A stretch of 64,000 nt of DNA from Nageia nagi (lineage: Eukaryota; Pinophyta), in contig JBITNC010000001.1 of assembly GCA_050084985.1 (NCBI GenBank), positions 5,890,001 through 5,954,000 of the forward strand. The letters are read 5' to 3'. Below are positions 11,300 to 22,076 of this stretch, piece by piece. The translations under genes and the position numbers were made by a program. Each line of letters begins with the position of its first letter. Within the stretch, counting starts at the first letter, position 1. The notes beneath the pieces are model-generated. The model ran no database searches, was not told where the DNA came from, and saw only the letters and a list, made by a program, of their open reading frames with translations.

Positions 11300-11990
11300 G
11301 TGTATTTCCCATCTTTAGGTACTCTAAAGTATGGTCAAACTAATTTCCCTCATTAGTTGTAATAATCAATGCCTAGGCTTATTGATCAACTTCTAAGGGA
11401 GAAATATTTGCAATGAGTTCGCATAATCCTCTTCCTCTAACCAACATGACTAGCTTGAAAATCAAATTATGTTCTTACACTTTAGCTATCCAAGAACCTT
11501 TGATAACACCTAATGGATTTTACAGTTTGATCTAGTATCAACATGGTAATCTGTTGCCCAAAAATATAGATCTTGAAATTATTCATTACTTTTACTACAA
11601 TGAATGCTTATTTTTCTAGGAAAGTGTATTTCTTTTATGTGATTTTCAAAGCATGACTCATGAAGTAAATCAAATGTTATTCATTTTTATCATTTACTTG
11701 TGTTAATATTGAAAAAACCTTATGATTTGATGCATAAGGGTATATTTTAAAAGGCTTGCTAAAATTGGGATGCACTATGCTAGGTAATCTTGCAAGAGCT
11801 TCTTTTATATTCCAAATACCAATTTCCCTTCATTAGATCATTTAAATTCTACATTTTGTTTTAGCATTTTACTTAGAGAAAACATGATATCTACAAATTT
11901 TGGAACAAATCTTCTTAAGAAATTTACCTTTGTAAAGAATGATTGTAAATATTTTCTACTTTTTAGTAAAGGAACTTTCTTGATAATGAT
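11300..11990 (-). pseudogene. Gypsy-1 RNase H following RT
   Basis: The minus-strand frame carries the usual gypsy RNase H landmarks: YASNHKVFSILTQVNDKNE near 11735-11680, then FMSHALKIT, KKYTFLEK and FIVVKVMNNF. Further on, PLGVIKGSWIAK and RGRGLCELIANISP at about 11530-11400 match the linker towards integrase. It would have removed RNA from the RNA/DNA hybrid. Several in-frame stops are present. This is the ordinary RNase H position, so the second RNase H-like domain at 13067-13500 is additional. Confidence 0.75.
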
Positions 11991-12700
11991 TACCTATTCT
12001 GGATCGATATGAGTACCATCTTTTGAAATAATGTGTCCCAAAATATTCCCTTTAGTAACCCCAAAAATAGATTTCTTTGAGTTTAGTGATATCCTAAACT
12101 CCTTGCATATCTCCAATACTTAAATGATGTGTTTCACATGGTCTTCTCTTCTTTTGAAAAATATTATCATATCACCTAGATATATAACAATAAATTTATT
12201 GATCAAATCTTTGAAAACAAAATTCATAGCTCTCTAAAAAGTAGCTCCTATATTGGTTAATCCAAACAACATCCTCTTGTAAGCAAATATACCCCAAGGA
12301 GTGGTGAATTTTATTTTAAAATGATTTGCCTCTACAACCCAAATTTGATTATAATTAGAATAACCATCCAATAAAGAAAATATTTCTAATCCAAGAGATG
12401 ATCCATCATGGGTAATTGATAATTATCTTTAATGGATGCAAACTTAAGATTTTGAAAATCAATACATATTTTGATATCTCCATTTTTCTTTTGAATTGGT
12501 ATAATGTTGGCTACCTAAGAAGAATGTGTAATTGGATAAATGATATCTAAATCCAACATCTTTTCAACCTCCTTTTTAATCATACCTTTGATTTTTGGGT
12601 TGAATCATTGGTGTTTTTACCTAAAGTGTTTAGAATTATCTTTCAAATGGATAATATGTTGAAATATGTCTTTCCTAAACCCTTTGAAGTCATAATAATT
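11990..12700 (-). pseudogene. Gypsy-1 reverse transcriptase
   Basis: Minus-strand motifs in order: SLLDGYSNYNQIWV near 12390, FTTPWGIFAYKRMLFGLTN near 12300, then FIVIYLGDMIIFFKRREDHV near 12190-12130, then SIFGVTKGNILGHIISKDG near 12070-12010. The YxDD box reads YLGD, so the first of the two catalytic Asp residues is Gly. With several stops the enzyme is dead. Motif spacing is normal for Ty3/gypsy RT. Confidence 0.88.
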
Positions 12701-13066
12701 CCAAGAAAAAGTACTCTTAAGTATTTTGAATTCTTCAATGAGTTCTTCTCACTCATTTAGAGTACACCCAGTGCCAATCAAAATTCTTGAGGTGTTTTTT
12801 TTGGTTTTAGATTAAAAGCTACCATAGTCTTGGATATCTCTTTGATCAAATTCTGATGATTAAAGCAATCATTTCGATAATAGAGATTTTCTAGTTTGAT
12901 CATTTTGGAAGGAATTCTATTCAAGTCCAGCTATGGGACTTTAGCTGATTCCATAAAGCCTATTGAATATTCTTCTATACATTGTAAGAAATGTAAAAGC
13001 TATATATTAGAATTGAAAACTTGCCAATGTTCAATGTTATCTGGTACAACTAGCCTAAAAAGTTAT

Positions 13067-13500
13067 TTAATATGATACTACTCTAATCCAAGAGAGGGTT
13101 CTAGCTTTAATACAAGTTGATACAACTAAAGAGTTTGCTTGAGAATTTTGGTTTTGAGGAATAGTAATTATGTTGAAAGAATTGAAGGTTTCAATCATAT
13201 ACCAAATAAGATGCCTATAAGATCGTAACCTAGGGTTCTTAGTCTGAAATTGATTTTTAACATGTTTGACAATTAATTTTGCATCCTTGAAGTAAATCAA
13301 AATTTGAATCTATAACTCTTTTTTTGCTATATTTAATCCTTATATAAGGCTTTGTATTCAATGATATTATTGGTGTAGTGAAAGGTTAATCTCATTGAAT
13401 AAAATTTCTTTGCTCCATTTAGTGCATGAAAATGACACTTGTTTCATTCCCTTGTCTACATTTACTACCATCAAAATACATCTTTCAAATATTATTTAAG
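13067..13500 (-). pseudogene. Gypsy-1 extra RNase H-like domain upstream of RT
   Basis: Read from about 13490: MYFDGSKCRQGNETSV holds a DG motif. After a frame change comes a short NNI-E-Y-K piece, and then the 77-codon stretch from 13300 with DAKLIVKHVKNQFQTKNPRL, FNSFNIITIPQNQNSQANSL. This order (DGS, an EY-A helix, D-K/S-L-V, N/D-A/S-L at the end) is that of the RNase H fold, closest in feel to the archaeal-type RNase H that Tat-lineage gypsy elements carry in addition to their own. In those elements I expect it between RT and integrase. Here it lies between gag and RT. A rearrangement during decay is possible. Confidence 0.65.
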
Positions 13501-13949
13501 TTTATTATGTTTATTTCTCTTTTGGGCTCTTCTTTAATAGCCTGATATGAACCAATTTCCATATCTTGGAAGAAAGATATCGATTGATTTTCTTGTAAAT
13601 TTACCTCATGTGTGAAACTCTTTTGAATATTTGCTTTAATACTATTTTCTTCAGGGATAACTACCCACCTTTGTTTAGCTTCTAGTTTAAGGATCTACAC
13701 TGTATAGGTACTTTCTTCTTCTCATATTTGTAATCACCTCTTTTTTGATCTAAAAATTTTCTAAAATTTTGTCGAGGCTTGAAATCCTATTGTGTATTTT
13801 GTGTCTATTGAATAGTCATATTGGCCAATTTCCTCAATAATTCATTTTTAACTATTGAAGGGATTCATTTATATCCTCTTTGTTGGATGATTTGACATTC
13901 CCTTTTTGGATTCAAAAGGTTTATTTATCTTAATCTTTCCTATTACAAT

Positions 13950-14470
13950 CATAAACTCCTCATGCTGATTGCTTCATCTACTACATTCTAAAATTTATTA
14001 GGTTCACAAACTATTACTATGTATCCCAACTCAAAATCTAGGGCATTGATAAAGAAACATTTTTTTACTAGATCAATAGGTTGTAAATTCCTAGGGATTA
14101 TTCAAAATATCTTATTGAAATGATCCACAAGTTATGAAATAGACTCTTTATCTCTCTTTTTTATATGTGAAAGCTCATTGATTAGCTCTATCCCCAATAC
14201 TCAACTTTTAAAATATGACTAAAATGTATTTTCCAGACCACCCCAACCAATGATTGATCCATTAGGAAGAGAACTATACCAATGTAGTGCTGAGTATGTG
14301 AATTTTTAACAAACATGTGTACCAAAATATCTTCATGTTCCACCCATTCACTTCATAATAGGTATTAAAATTTTGAATATGTTCCTTTGCCATAGTTTTA
14401 GATAAATCTCCTGAGAAATAAAAAATATCTCTAGTTTCCTTAGGAAGCATATGTCATTGTCCTTGTAAAT
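13950..14470 (-). pseudogene. Gypsy-1 gag, capsid domain
   Basis: Minus-strand translation from about 14450 gives DLSKTMAKEHIQNFNTYYEV, then DILVHMFVK in the second frame. Further on come KKRETESISQLVDHFNKIF-like residues and IPRNLQPIDLVKKCFFINAL near 14070. This is the retrotransposon gag helical domain that builds the particle. At least two frameshifts and several stops. No zinc knuckle was found before the RNase H-like domain, and no protease motif was recognised either. Confidence 0.6.
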
Positions 14471-15649
14471 TCAATGGTATTGAGTTATTTTTCCATGTTC
14501 ATGGGAGTCTTTTATCATCTTCAACCATTCTGAGTACTTTTGTATCTGACATATAACATGTGAAATCAATTTGGAACTCTTAAGGTGATATACTTCTTAA
14601 TGGAGTAGGGCTCCTTGTTTTGATAATAGCAAAATTTGGATTTGGATTTGTATTTTCCCATTCTCTTTAAATCCTTCATAACTATCTTTCTAATTTTGTA
14701 GTATCAAGATTCCCAGCACTAGTTTAAATAGATCTTGTAGTTCAAGTTGCTCTTTTGGGAGGACTTTCTAGTTTGGAAAAGAAAATTCAATTTTGGTTAA
14801 ATTTAAAAGACTTTGACCCTTCTTAAGATGAGAATTGGATGTAAATAAATGTTCTTTAACTAGAAAAATAAGACTTGATCTAAATTTAATAAAATCAACA
14901 CTATCTTCTTTTGAATTTCTATCTGAAGGATGTCCTATCAATCTAATTCATCTATTTAGTTCTTTTATTATCTTGGAGTTTTAATATAATAGATTGTCTT
15001 TTGATTTGAAATAATTAGAAATCTCTTCCAAAGGTTTGATTTATTTTCTAAACTTTAAGCAAGAAGTTTCTTTCTTCACTTCTATAATTAATTTCTTCTC
15101 AAATATTATTTGACCAAATTGAAATTTCCTCAAAAGATATTGATATTTGAAGAGCTATATGCAATACTCTAATCTCTCTAACCAAGGGGACTAAAATGTG
15201 AATTGCATATTTTTCAATAGGAAAAAGAAAATCAATTTGATTGTTAAATTCGTTTGATTGTTAAAAATTTCTTCTAACTATGATTCCCCTTATGACACTT
15301 AATTATATCTTGTAGCTTCAAGATTTTCTTCTTCGTGGATTTGTGTATCTGTAACTTAACCATACTTATTTAATCTAGTTCTCTCTCTTAGTGATCTTAA
15401 ATACAATCCTATTGGAAATGCTTAACCTAAACACTATTATTTTGATGGAAAATTTCTATTTCTTGACCTTCTTAGTACTTCAAATGGAAATGTTGATATT
15501 ACATCTAACCATAAATTTTCCAAGTGATGGCTTCTTCTAGTGTAACATTCTATGATATGATCAAGTTAATGGAATCTTCTATTTATATATGAAGTGTTTT
15601 GTTTTTGAGTATTTGAATGAGCCATTTTGGACAAATCAAAAGTCAATGA
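14471..15649. other. Gypsy-1 gag/linker region, unresolved
   Basis: Probably part of the gag frame on the minus strand, but I could not recover a coherent reading longer than about 40 residues. No other feature seen. Confidence 0.35.
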
Positions 15650-16330
15650 GTGTCGATAGAATTTGAATTCATCTCAGATAAGTTCTTTGATTGAATGTAA
15701 AAGGTCAAAATTCAACACTAAGAATGAATTTTGACTTTAGGTTTACTAATTCTTCCTCTTCTAAATCACTATTATCTATTGGATATCCATTGATTCCAAA
15801 AACCTCTTCAAGGAAATGTTTTTTGACCACTTCTTGGTTGTCAACAAATTTCAACCCAACTTCTTGCTTGAGCTGATAAAGATAAGCATCTCTTCTGACA
15901 ACTTGATTTCTTTGCTGATCTTCTAATGATAGAACTCTTTCTTAACTTCTAAGCAACAATTCTTCTAAGATGATTTCAAATATATGAGGCATTGACCTTG
16001 ACTCTTTTATGATTGAAGAAATATTGTTAACTCCTATTGTAACTACAGATTATGAAGACAATTGTACAGGGTTTGTTTCAATAGGCAAGAAGAAGTAAGT
16101 TTTAAACTCTACCAAATCCTCCTTATCTAATTTACCATATGATTTTGTATGATATCTAGAAATGTCTATCTTTTCTTCATCAAAAGTGCCCAATGGTTCA
16201 ATTTATATTTGTATCTTTGAGTTTTCTTCACTCTAAAAAGTTCTATTAAGGAAAACTCTTTTAATTTTCTAGTTCTCTATTTGAAGTGTAGGAGTGAGAT
16301 ATCTTTCTTATCTCTAGTTAATGTTTCTAA
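15650..16330 (-). pseudogene. Gypsy-1 N-terminal gag-like ORF
   Basis: The minus strand reads MPHIFEIILEELLLRS, stop, ERVLSLEDQQRNQVVRRDAY, then LKQEVGLKFVDNQEVVKKHF and LEEEELVNLKSKFIL down to about 15680. Upstream to 16330 there are shorter Lys-rich pieces in two frames. It is acidic and helical, sits just after the PBS and before the gag capsid domain, and is therefore probably the gag N-terminus or a separate ORF1. No known domain was recognised. Confidence 0.5.
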
Positions 16331-16627
16331 TTCACTTTTATCTAAACTATTGAAGATTTATTTGTTTAAGAATAGAGTTTTATTTCTTATTTATTCTTAA
16401 ATTCTCTTAACTTTCTAATTTTGTAAAGCATGATACCTTATAGAGTTAGGATGATAATTCACCATGTTTCTTCAACATATACTTTTTATTTTTTATTTTT
16501 AAGTTCTCTTTATAAAAAAGAGTAAATTTTGATGTTTTTTTGAACCTAGAACACTTTCCAAGTGACTAACTTAGTTTAGAGTCACCAAGATAGCTTTGGC
16601 TAGTTGAATGGTAGTTTTGACTTACTT

Positions 16628-16646
16628 CCCCAATAGAGTCACTAAT
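16628..16646 (-). other. PBS of gypsy-1
   Basis: On the minus strand, ...GGTTAACA is followed by AAA and TTAGTGACTCTATTGGGGA. Plant Tat/Ogre-type gypsy elements have a TTGGCGACTC...GGGGA string here (tRNA-Arg type in Ogre). One base of the obligatory TGG is altered (TAG). Its place just before the gag-like region in the same orientation supports the call. Confidence 0.6.
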
Positions 16647-16649
16647 TTT

Positions 16650-17640
16650 GTTAACCACTTTTTCTTATCAAGTAGAAAAAAGGGACAATAAGGGATCTAT
16701 GATCCTCCTTTTAATGAGGTGGTCCTTTATGTTAGTGCTAATGTATTGTGTTAATAATTATACTATGTTTCTCACAATCTTTCCCATACTTGGATTAAAT
16801 ATTTTCTCCACCAATTCTTGAAAAGTAAGAAATTATTTAATAATTGTAACTTAGCTATATTAAACTTGTGCAAGCTACCCAAGTTATGAGGAAGATAGTA
16901 ATATATTTTGCATAAATATCTCTTCAGTTATTAAATGAATATTTTGATTTTTCATATTTTTCTTTGAATGTTCAAAGACTTAGTATGATTTTCTCACAAC
17001 TTTTCTTATCCTTTAATTAAATGCTTATTCCACTAATTCTTAAAGAAATCTTACTGAAGAAATCTTGCTTGATTTAATCAATTTACAAGTAAGATATGAT
17101 ACATACTATGTAAGTTATCTTACACTTAGTTTATTTTACTTTTGATTCATGAAAGACTTAATTCCTTTAATGAAACACTATGCTCCATAGCTTGCATAAT
17201 ACTTCATATTTCTTTCACTAACTCAAACACTAATTACTTTTTAAGTTTACGAAAAAGATAGCATCATCTAAGTATAAAAAATGAATTATTGCATACACTT
17301 GAAATTCATTTTCCAACTTAAACAAGTATCAAAGAAACTAGTATACCTATGTGAGATGCAAAAGATAATATCTTATATTGATGAAGCTTCAAAAGTGTAA
17401 CTTTTAGAATCTAGAGAGAGAGAGTTATAAATTAGGCTTTCATGCCTTTAAGTAGTACCAAAAGGTAGTTAGGTTTGAAATAAAACCCTAATTTCCTTAA
17501 AAACCTAATTAAAAACCCTAAATTGAAAACCCTAATTACATGACATCAAAATTTGGCTAAGTCTAGAAAATAGCCAAGTAATAAAATGACTAAGTCTAGA
17601 AAATAAAATTGAAAAATTAGTCCAAATATGAACATTAAGG
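16650..17640 (-). repeat. Probable 5' LTR of gypsy-1 (outer end not located)
   Basis: The minus-strand LTR would end in TTAACA at about 16650, three bases before the PBS. No coding sequence is seen. Near 17405-17440 there is a (GA)n tract and a TATAA-like string, and at 17500-17545 four interspersed CCCTAA words on the plus strand. No second copy of this sequence was found in the window, so the LTR identity rests on the PBS alone. Confidence 0.45.
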
Positions 17641-18705
17641 GGGTAAAATATTTTTCTAATGCACTTAATTCCTTTTATAATGATAACAAAAAATAAAAAT
17701 AATAAAAATCCATCTCTTCAACTAACCATTAGAGGAGGGAATAAAGCCATCATTTCTACAACCTTTGCCTTGATATCTCCTCCTAAGGAGTTATGTACCC
17801 TATAACATCCATGCACTAATCCTTAGTATTGAAAAATCATCTTCCTTGTTGCCCAATTCTTGATCTTTTAATGTGCCACTTTAACTTGTGCAATGATGAG
17901 AGATAGCATTCATATGACTCAATAGTTGCTTCCTTTGTATCTTTAGATTTCAACTTTTTCTCTAAGAGATCTTTCAGACTCTATCTAAGTTCATCATCAC
18001 TTCTATATTAGCTTTACTTATCTAAAGTTGGAATATTAGTTAAATCAATGATATCTTAATTTTCTTTATATACTTTGTCAAATTTATCTTTGAAGGATTT
18101 GCACCTGATCTTTGCATTTGATAGCAAATAAAAAAGGAATAAAAATTATTTATAAAACTTTATCAACCTTTCATAATTGATCTCCTCACTCTCAATTCTT
18201 ACAACATTTTCTACTTATACTACCCATTGATCTACATATTTGCTAATATCAGTGTCAACACCATAAAGCTAAAAATTGATGTTATCTAGGTAAACAAGGT
18301 CATGATAAGCATTTGGGAAGGCCTCAATTAATTTCTCAATTAATTTATCCATTCTCTTTTCAATCTCATAACCTATTCTATATTTGGACTTTAAAAAATT
18401 CCTTAAAATTATTCTTCATACATTTCACTTCACTGTTAATCTTATTAACTTTTGACTCTTTTTCCTATGCTAATTTAGTTAGATTTTTGGTGCCTTGATC
18501 AATGATATAAATATTTGACTCAATCTCTACAGGTCCAACATCATATTCAATGATGCTAACATTTATATTCCTCTTATCCTTTGGCTTTCTAACATTGGTT
18601 GCGAGCCTGCTTACGCATAGATTCTCTTTTCCAACCTCAACTATGCTTAGTTATTTTCTTGGGATCAATGCAACTTCTTCTATGGTGTCTAGATTTTCTT
18701 CCCTC
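17641..18705. other. Spacer with a weak minus-strand coding trace
   Basis: AT-rich. A minus-strand reading near 18690-18420 gives short coherent pieces such as VGPVEIESNIYIIDQGTKNL and SKVNKINSEVKCMKNNF, Lys/Glu-rich and helical. It may be continuous with the acidic frame on the far side of the inserted LTR element at 18706-23692. No known domain. Confidence 0.35.
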
Positions 18706-20284
18706 TCACTATCACTATTGGCTTATTTGAGCCTTTTTCAAATATGAATCTATTGATTAAGATTCTATAATATCTTCACCTACTACAATCTCAACAATAG
18801 TATACTATGAATAGACTATCCATGATAATCTGATCTCTAGAGAAGGTCGGTTCCTTATACATTAGGCATAGAATATAAAGAATAAGTAATTAGAAAGGAA
18901 TAAAAGGGTAAAAATGTGAGGAATAAAATAAAGAGATAGAGTAATAAGGAATAAAGCGAAGGGGTAGATCACTAGTTCAGCATGGGCTTTCACAGTGTGT
19001 GAAACCTTGGCAAGAATCTAGTGTAGCAACCATGGAGCAAGCCTTCACTCTCTTAATTATTTCTTAGCATAGATTTTACCATGTAATAGATAGTTATTCC
19101 AATTTATTTCTATTATTATTTAGGAAATATTCATCAATTTCCACAACATAACCAAATTAAGAATAATTGTAACAAGTGTTAAGAAAGAAAGGTCAATATA
19201 GTATCATATTGCTGAGGAAATAAAAGGTCTTCAAAAACAAATACAAGGGGCAATACTAGGGATTCCAACCCTTTTGCCTTATTACTACCTCTACTTATAC
19301 AAAAATAAAAGTAACTATAATGTAACAAAAAAGATTGAATGATTACAAAAAATGCCTAAATAGGCCTAATCTCCTTTTCAAGAGTCTTCTTGATTGATAG
19401 TTATATCTTTTGAGTTTTTCTGACCACTTGTGTCTTTCTTAGAATTTTATATAATGGTCTATAGCTCTAGTAAGGTTCTTCATAACTGTTCATGCTTCTC
19501 TAGAGGTAAAAATCCATTTCAAAAGTTTTTGGGTGTTACTCCTATGGTTCTAGAATGTTATGAACTTTTTTGGATCTTTACTCTCATATTTGCTTCTCTT
19601 CCAGAGCTCTATGATCATTCAAGAGATGTCTATTTGTATACCAAGCCTTTTCTTCTTATTCATTCTTTTGGGATTTATGTTGAATCACACTAGAATTATG
19701 AATGTTCATTGATGATGTTATCACAGGCTTTATGGTAAGAACAAAATGGGACCTTCACACTCTATGGTATTTCTTCTAAGGTCATCTTCTTCTTCGATAT
19801 TTTATTCTCTATTCCATCTTCTTTAGAGGACCATGCATAGCCTTGATGATGTCACCTCTCTTTGGGTTTAATGATAAGACAAAAATGAAACTTTCGCAAC
19901 TTGGGTGATGTCATACTAGAAAATATCTTATACTTAGCTATTTTTACTCTACTTCCTCCCAAGGTTACTAGGTTAAGTGGAATTTGCAATATTGAATTCT
20001 CCAAATGACATCATCTCTCCTTAGGTTTAGTAGAAAGAATAAAAATAAGACCTCTGCACTTCATAAACTCTTTTGATGATATATATTCATCTCTTAGGTT
20101 TGATGATGAGATAAAAATAAAATTTCCCTACTCTACATGACATCATCTCTTCCTGGATCCCTTTATACTTAGCTTATTTTCATTTGGAAGACTCAAGAAT
20201 CTCCATAACTACAAAAGAATGCTTCAAATACATTAAATACACTTCAAGGGTCTTCCCAAAAAAGTAGAATTATATATAAGTATA
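18706..20284 (-). repeat. Left terminal repeat (3' LTR if minus oriented)
   Basis: Direct repeat of 22077-23690, clearly alike over the whole length with small indels. Contains diverged internal sub-repeats built on GATGTCATCTCTCCTTAGGTTTGATGATAAGA followed by an AAAATGAAA phrase. Confidence 0.75.
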
Positions 20285-21156
20285 TATTTTGGCAAATTCT
20301 AAGGGAAAATTTGACCTTATCAAAAGAAATTTGGGACCCAAATAGGTAGAATACTTGAAAACATCACTTAACTATTTATTAACTACTGCACTTTATGATA
20401 ATTCTCTTGGAAATTAGATAGATCCTTCAATTGAAACTTGGTTAAAGCCATTAAAATAGGGATATCATAAAAAATTTGCCCATGATTCTAGATGAATTAT
20501 TGTAAATTAACTTTTATCTTTTCATAGTACTCAAAGAATTGCAGTATACTTTTATCATTGAATGAAGCTATTAAGCTTTTGACATCTGAACTATCCACCA
20601 TAGCCTTTTATATTTTGCTTAAAAATTTTGTATCTAAGATGGGTGCTTTATCCACCTACCAAATAATTGGTATCCCTAAAGACACTATGTCCTATAGTTC
20701 TCCTTTCAAAGAATCAATCTTGCTTTGCCATTTGAGCAGACTTTTTTTTACATTATCATAGAGTCCTTTCCCTTACATAGGGTGATTAATCCATGTTAAT
20801 ATCTCCATTCTAATCTCCAAATTCAAAGTATTTAACTATTCATAGGAGACTTTGCTCATTTTTTCAATTACCTTCTTAGCATCCTCTATTAGTGGATCAT
20901 AGCTAGCTTTCTTCTTAAGCACCTTTGCACTGAGCTTATTTAACCCTCCAAAGCAAACATCTGCATGATTTCAAAATTGTATCACCATTTTCAGATCTAG
21001 AGTGATTGACTTCCAAAATTCTTCTTTTAGCTTTAGTAAAAATACCTTATCTACTTTGTTTGTATGGGCCAATTATTGTAGCTATGCCAAATTAGCATTC
21101 GTATTGCTAATAGTTGCATCCTTTAATGCAATTTTAGTATCTTTATTCACTAGCTC
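20285..21156. other. Internal region of the LARD-like element, no clear gene
   Basis: Continuation of the minus-strand internal region after the coiled-coil frame. Short Lys/Glu-rich minus-strand pieces occur up to about 20550, but I found no domain. Confidence 0.4.
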
Positions 21157-22001
21157 TTAGACTTTTTCCTCAATGGTAGCTTCCTTCTTGCCTAGATCTA
21201 CCTCATTTTTGATAAGCACAACATCCTTCTTCATCAATGTGTCAGTTGTAGGAGCATTGGCCAAAGCTTTCTTCAACCCATCAATTTGATTGTTCATAGC
21301 TTTTAACTTGGAATTTTGAAGCTCTATCTTCTTCTTGAGTGACTCATTGGAATTGAGCACCTTGTTATAGTGGCCTTAGAAATATTCAAGTTAACTATAA
21401 TGTGCAATAACTCATTCTTATCTTGCTTGAGCACATTGGCCAAGTCTATCTTGATGCTTGTATTCATGGTTGTGAGGTCCCCAGGATCTTTTTGAGATTC
21501 ATGGGCAACTACCATCTACAAGACCTTGCTCTTGGAGTCTAGGAAACTTTGGAGCCTTACTAGATTTCTTGGAATAGGAATCTTCTTTAGCTACTTATCC
21601 ATCCAAGCCTCCTGGTTGGCCTTCACCTGCTAGTACTATTGCATTATCCCATTGATGGACACTAGCTACCTAGAAATAGTGATAAATGATGAACTAGGAC
21701 TCAGGTCTTGCATTATTGCTAACATGATTTTCTTGGCTATCATCAAATGGTTAACTTGTGCAAGGCTTGGGCTAACATTTATGATTGGGTTTACTAGTGG
21801 AAGTGGGTTTGCTGACACTGAAGGAAATTGGGTGATGGATGTGAAAGATTGAGTAGTTGAGGTTGAGAGTAGAGGTGGAAGAGCTTGAGGCATAATTGGT
21901 GTTAGTGTGGTTGATGCTAATGTAAGTAGAGGCATTGGTGGTATGAAAATGAGCAAAGGAGTTAGCATTAATATTACTAATGCAATCGATAAAGGAGACA
22001 C
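21157..22001 (-). pseudogene. Internal ORF of the LARD-like element: Ser/Thr/Pro-rich then helical
   Basis: The minus strand from 22001 reads a Ser/Thr/Pro-rich segment (for example PPLLSTSTTQSFTSITQFPS). After two stops and a frame change come KKIPIPRNLVRLQSFLDSKS, then from 21515 VVAHESQKDPGDLTTMNTSI and IKIDLANVLKQDKNELLHII, then a coiled-coil-like Lys/Glu-rich piece from 21360 (LKKKIELQNSKLKAMNNQID). It is the only coding content of the element and in gag position, but I recognise no gag domain or zinc knuckle. Product unknown. Confidence 0.5.
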
Positions 22002-22076
22002 AACTAGGATTGATTTAGAAATTGAAGTAGAAGAAGAAGAAGTAGAGTGATGAGAGTGTGTAATTGAATGATGATG

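Noticed and set aside
17500-17545. Interstitial telomere array
   Set aside because: CCCTAA words are few and irregularly spaced, so this is not a telomeric repeat tract.
21652-21852. Plus-strand frame of 66 codons
   Set aside because: Shadow of the longer, Ser/Thr/Pro-rich minus-strand frame of the LARD-like element.
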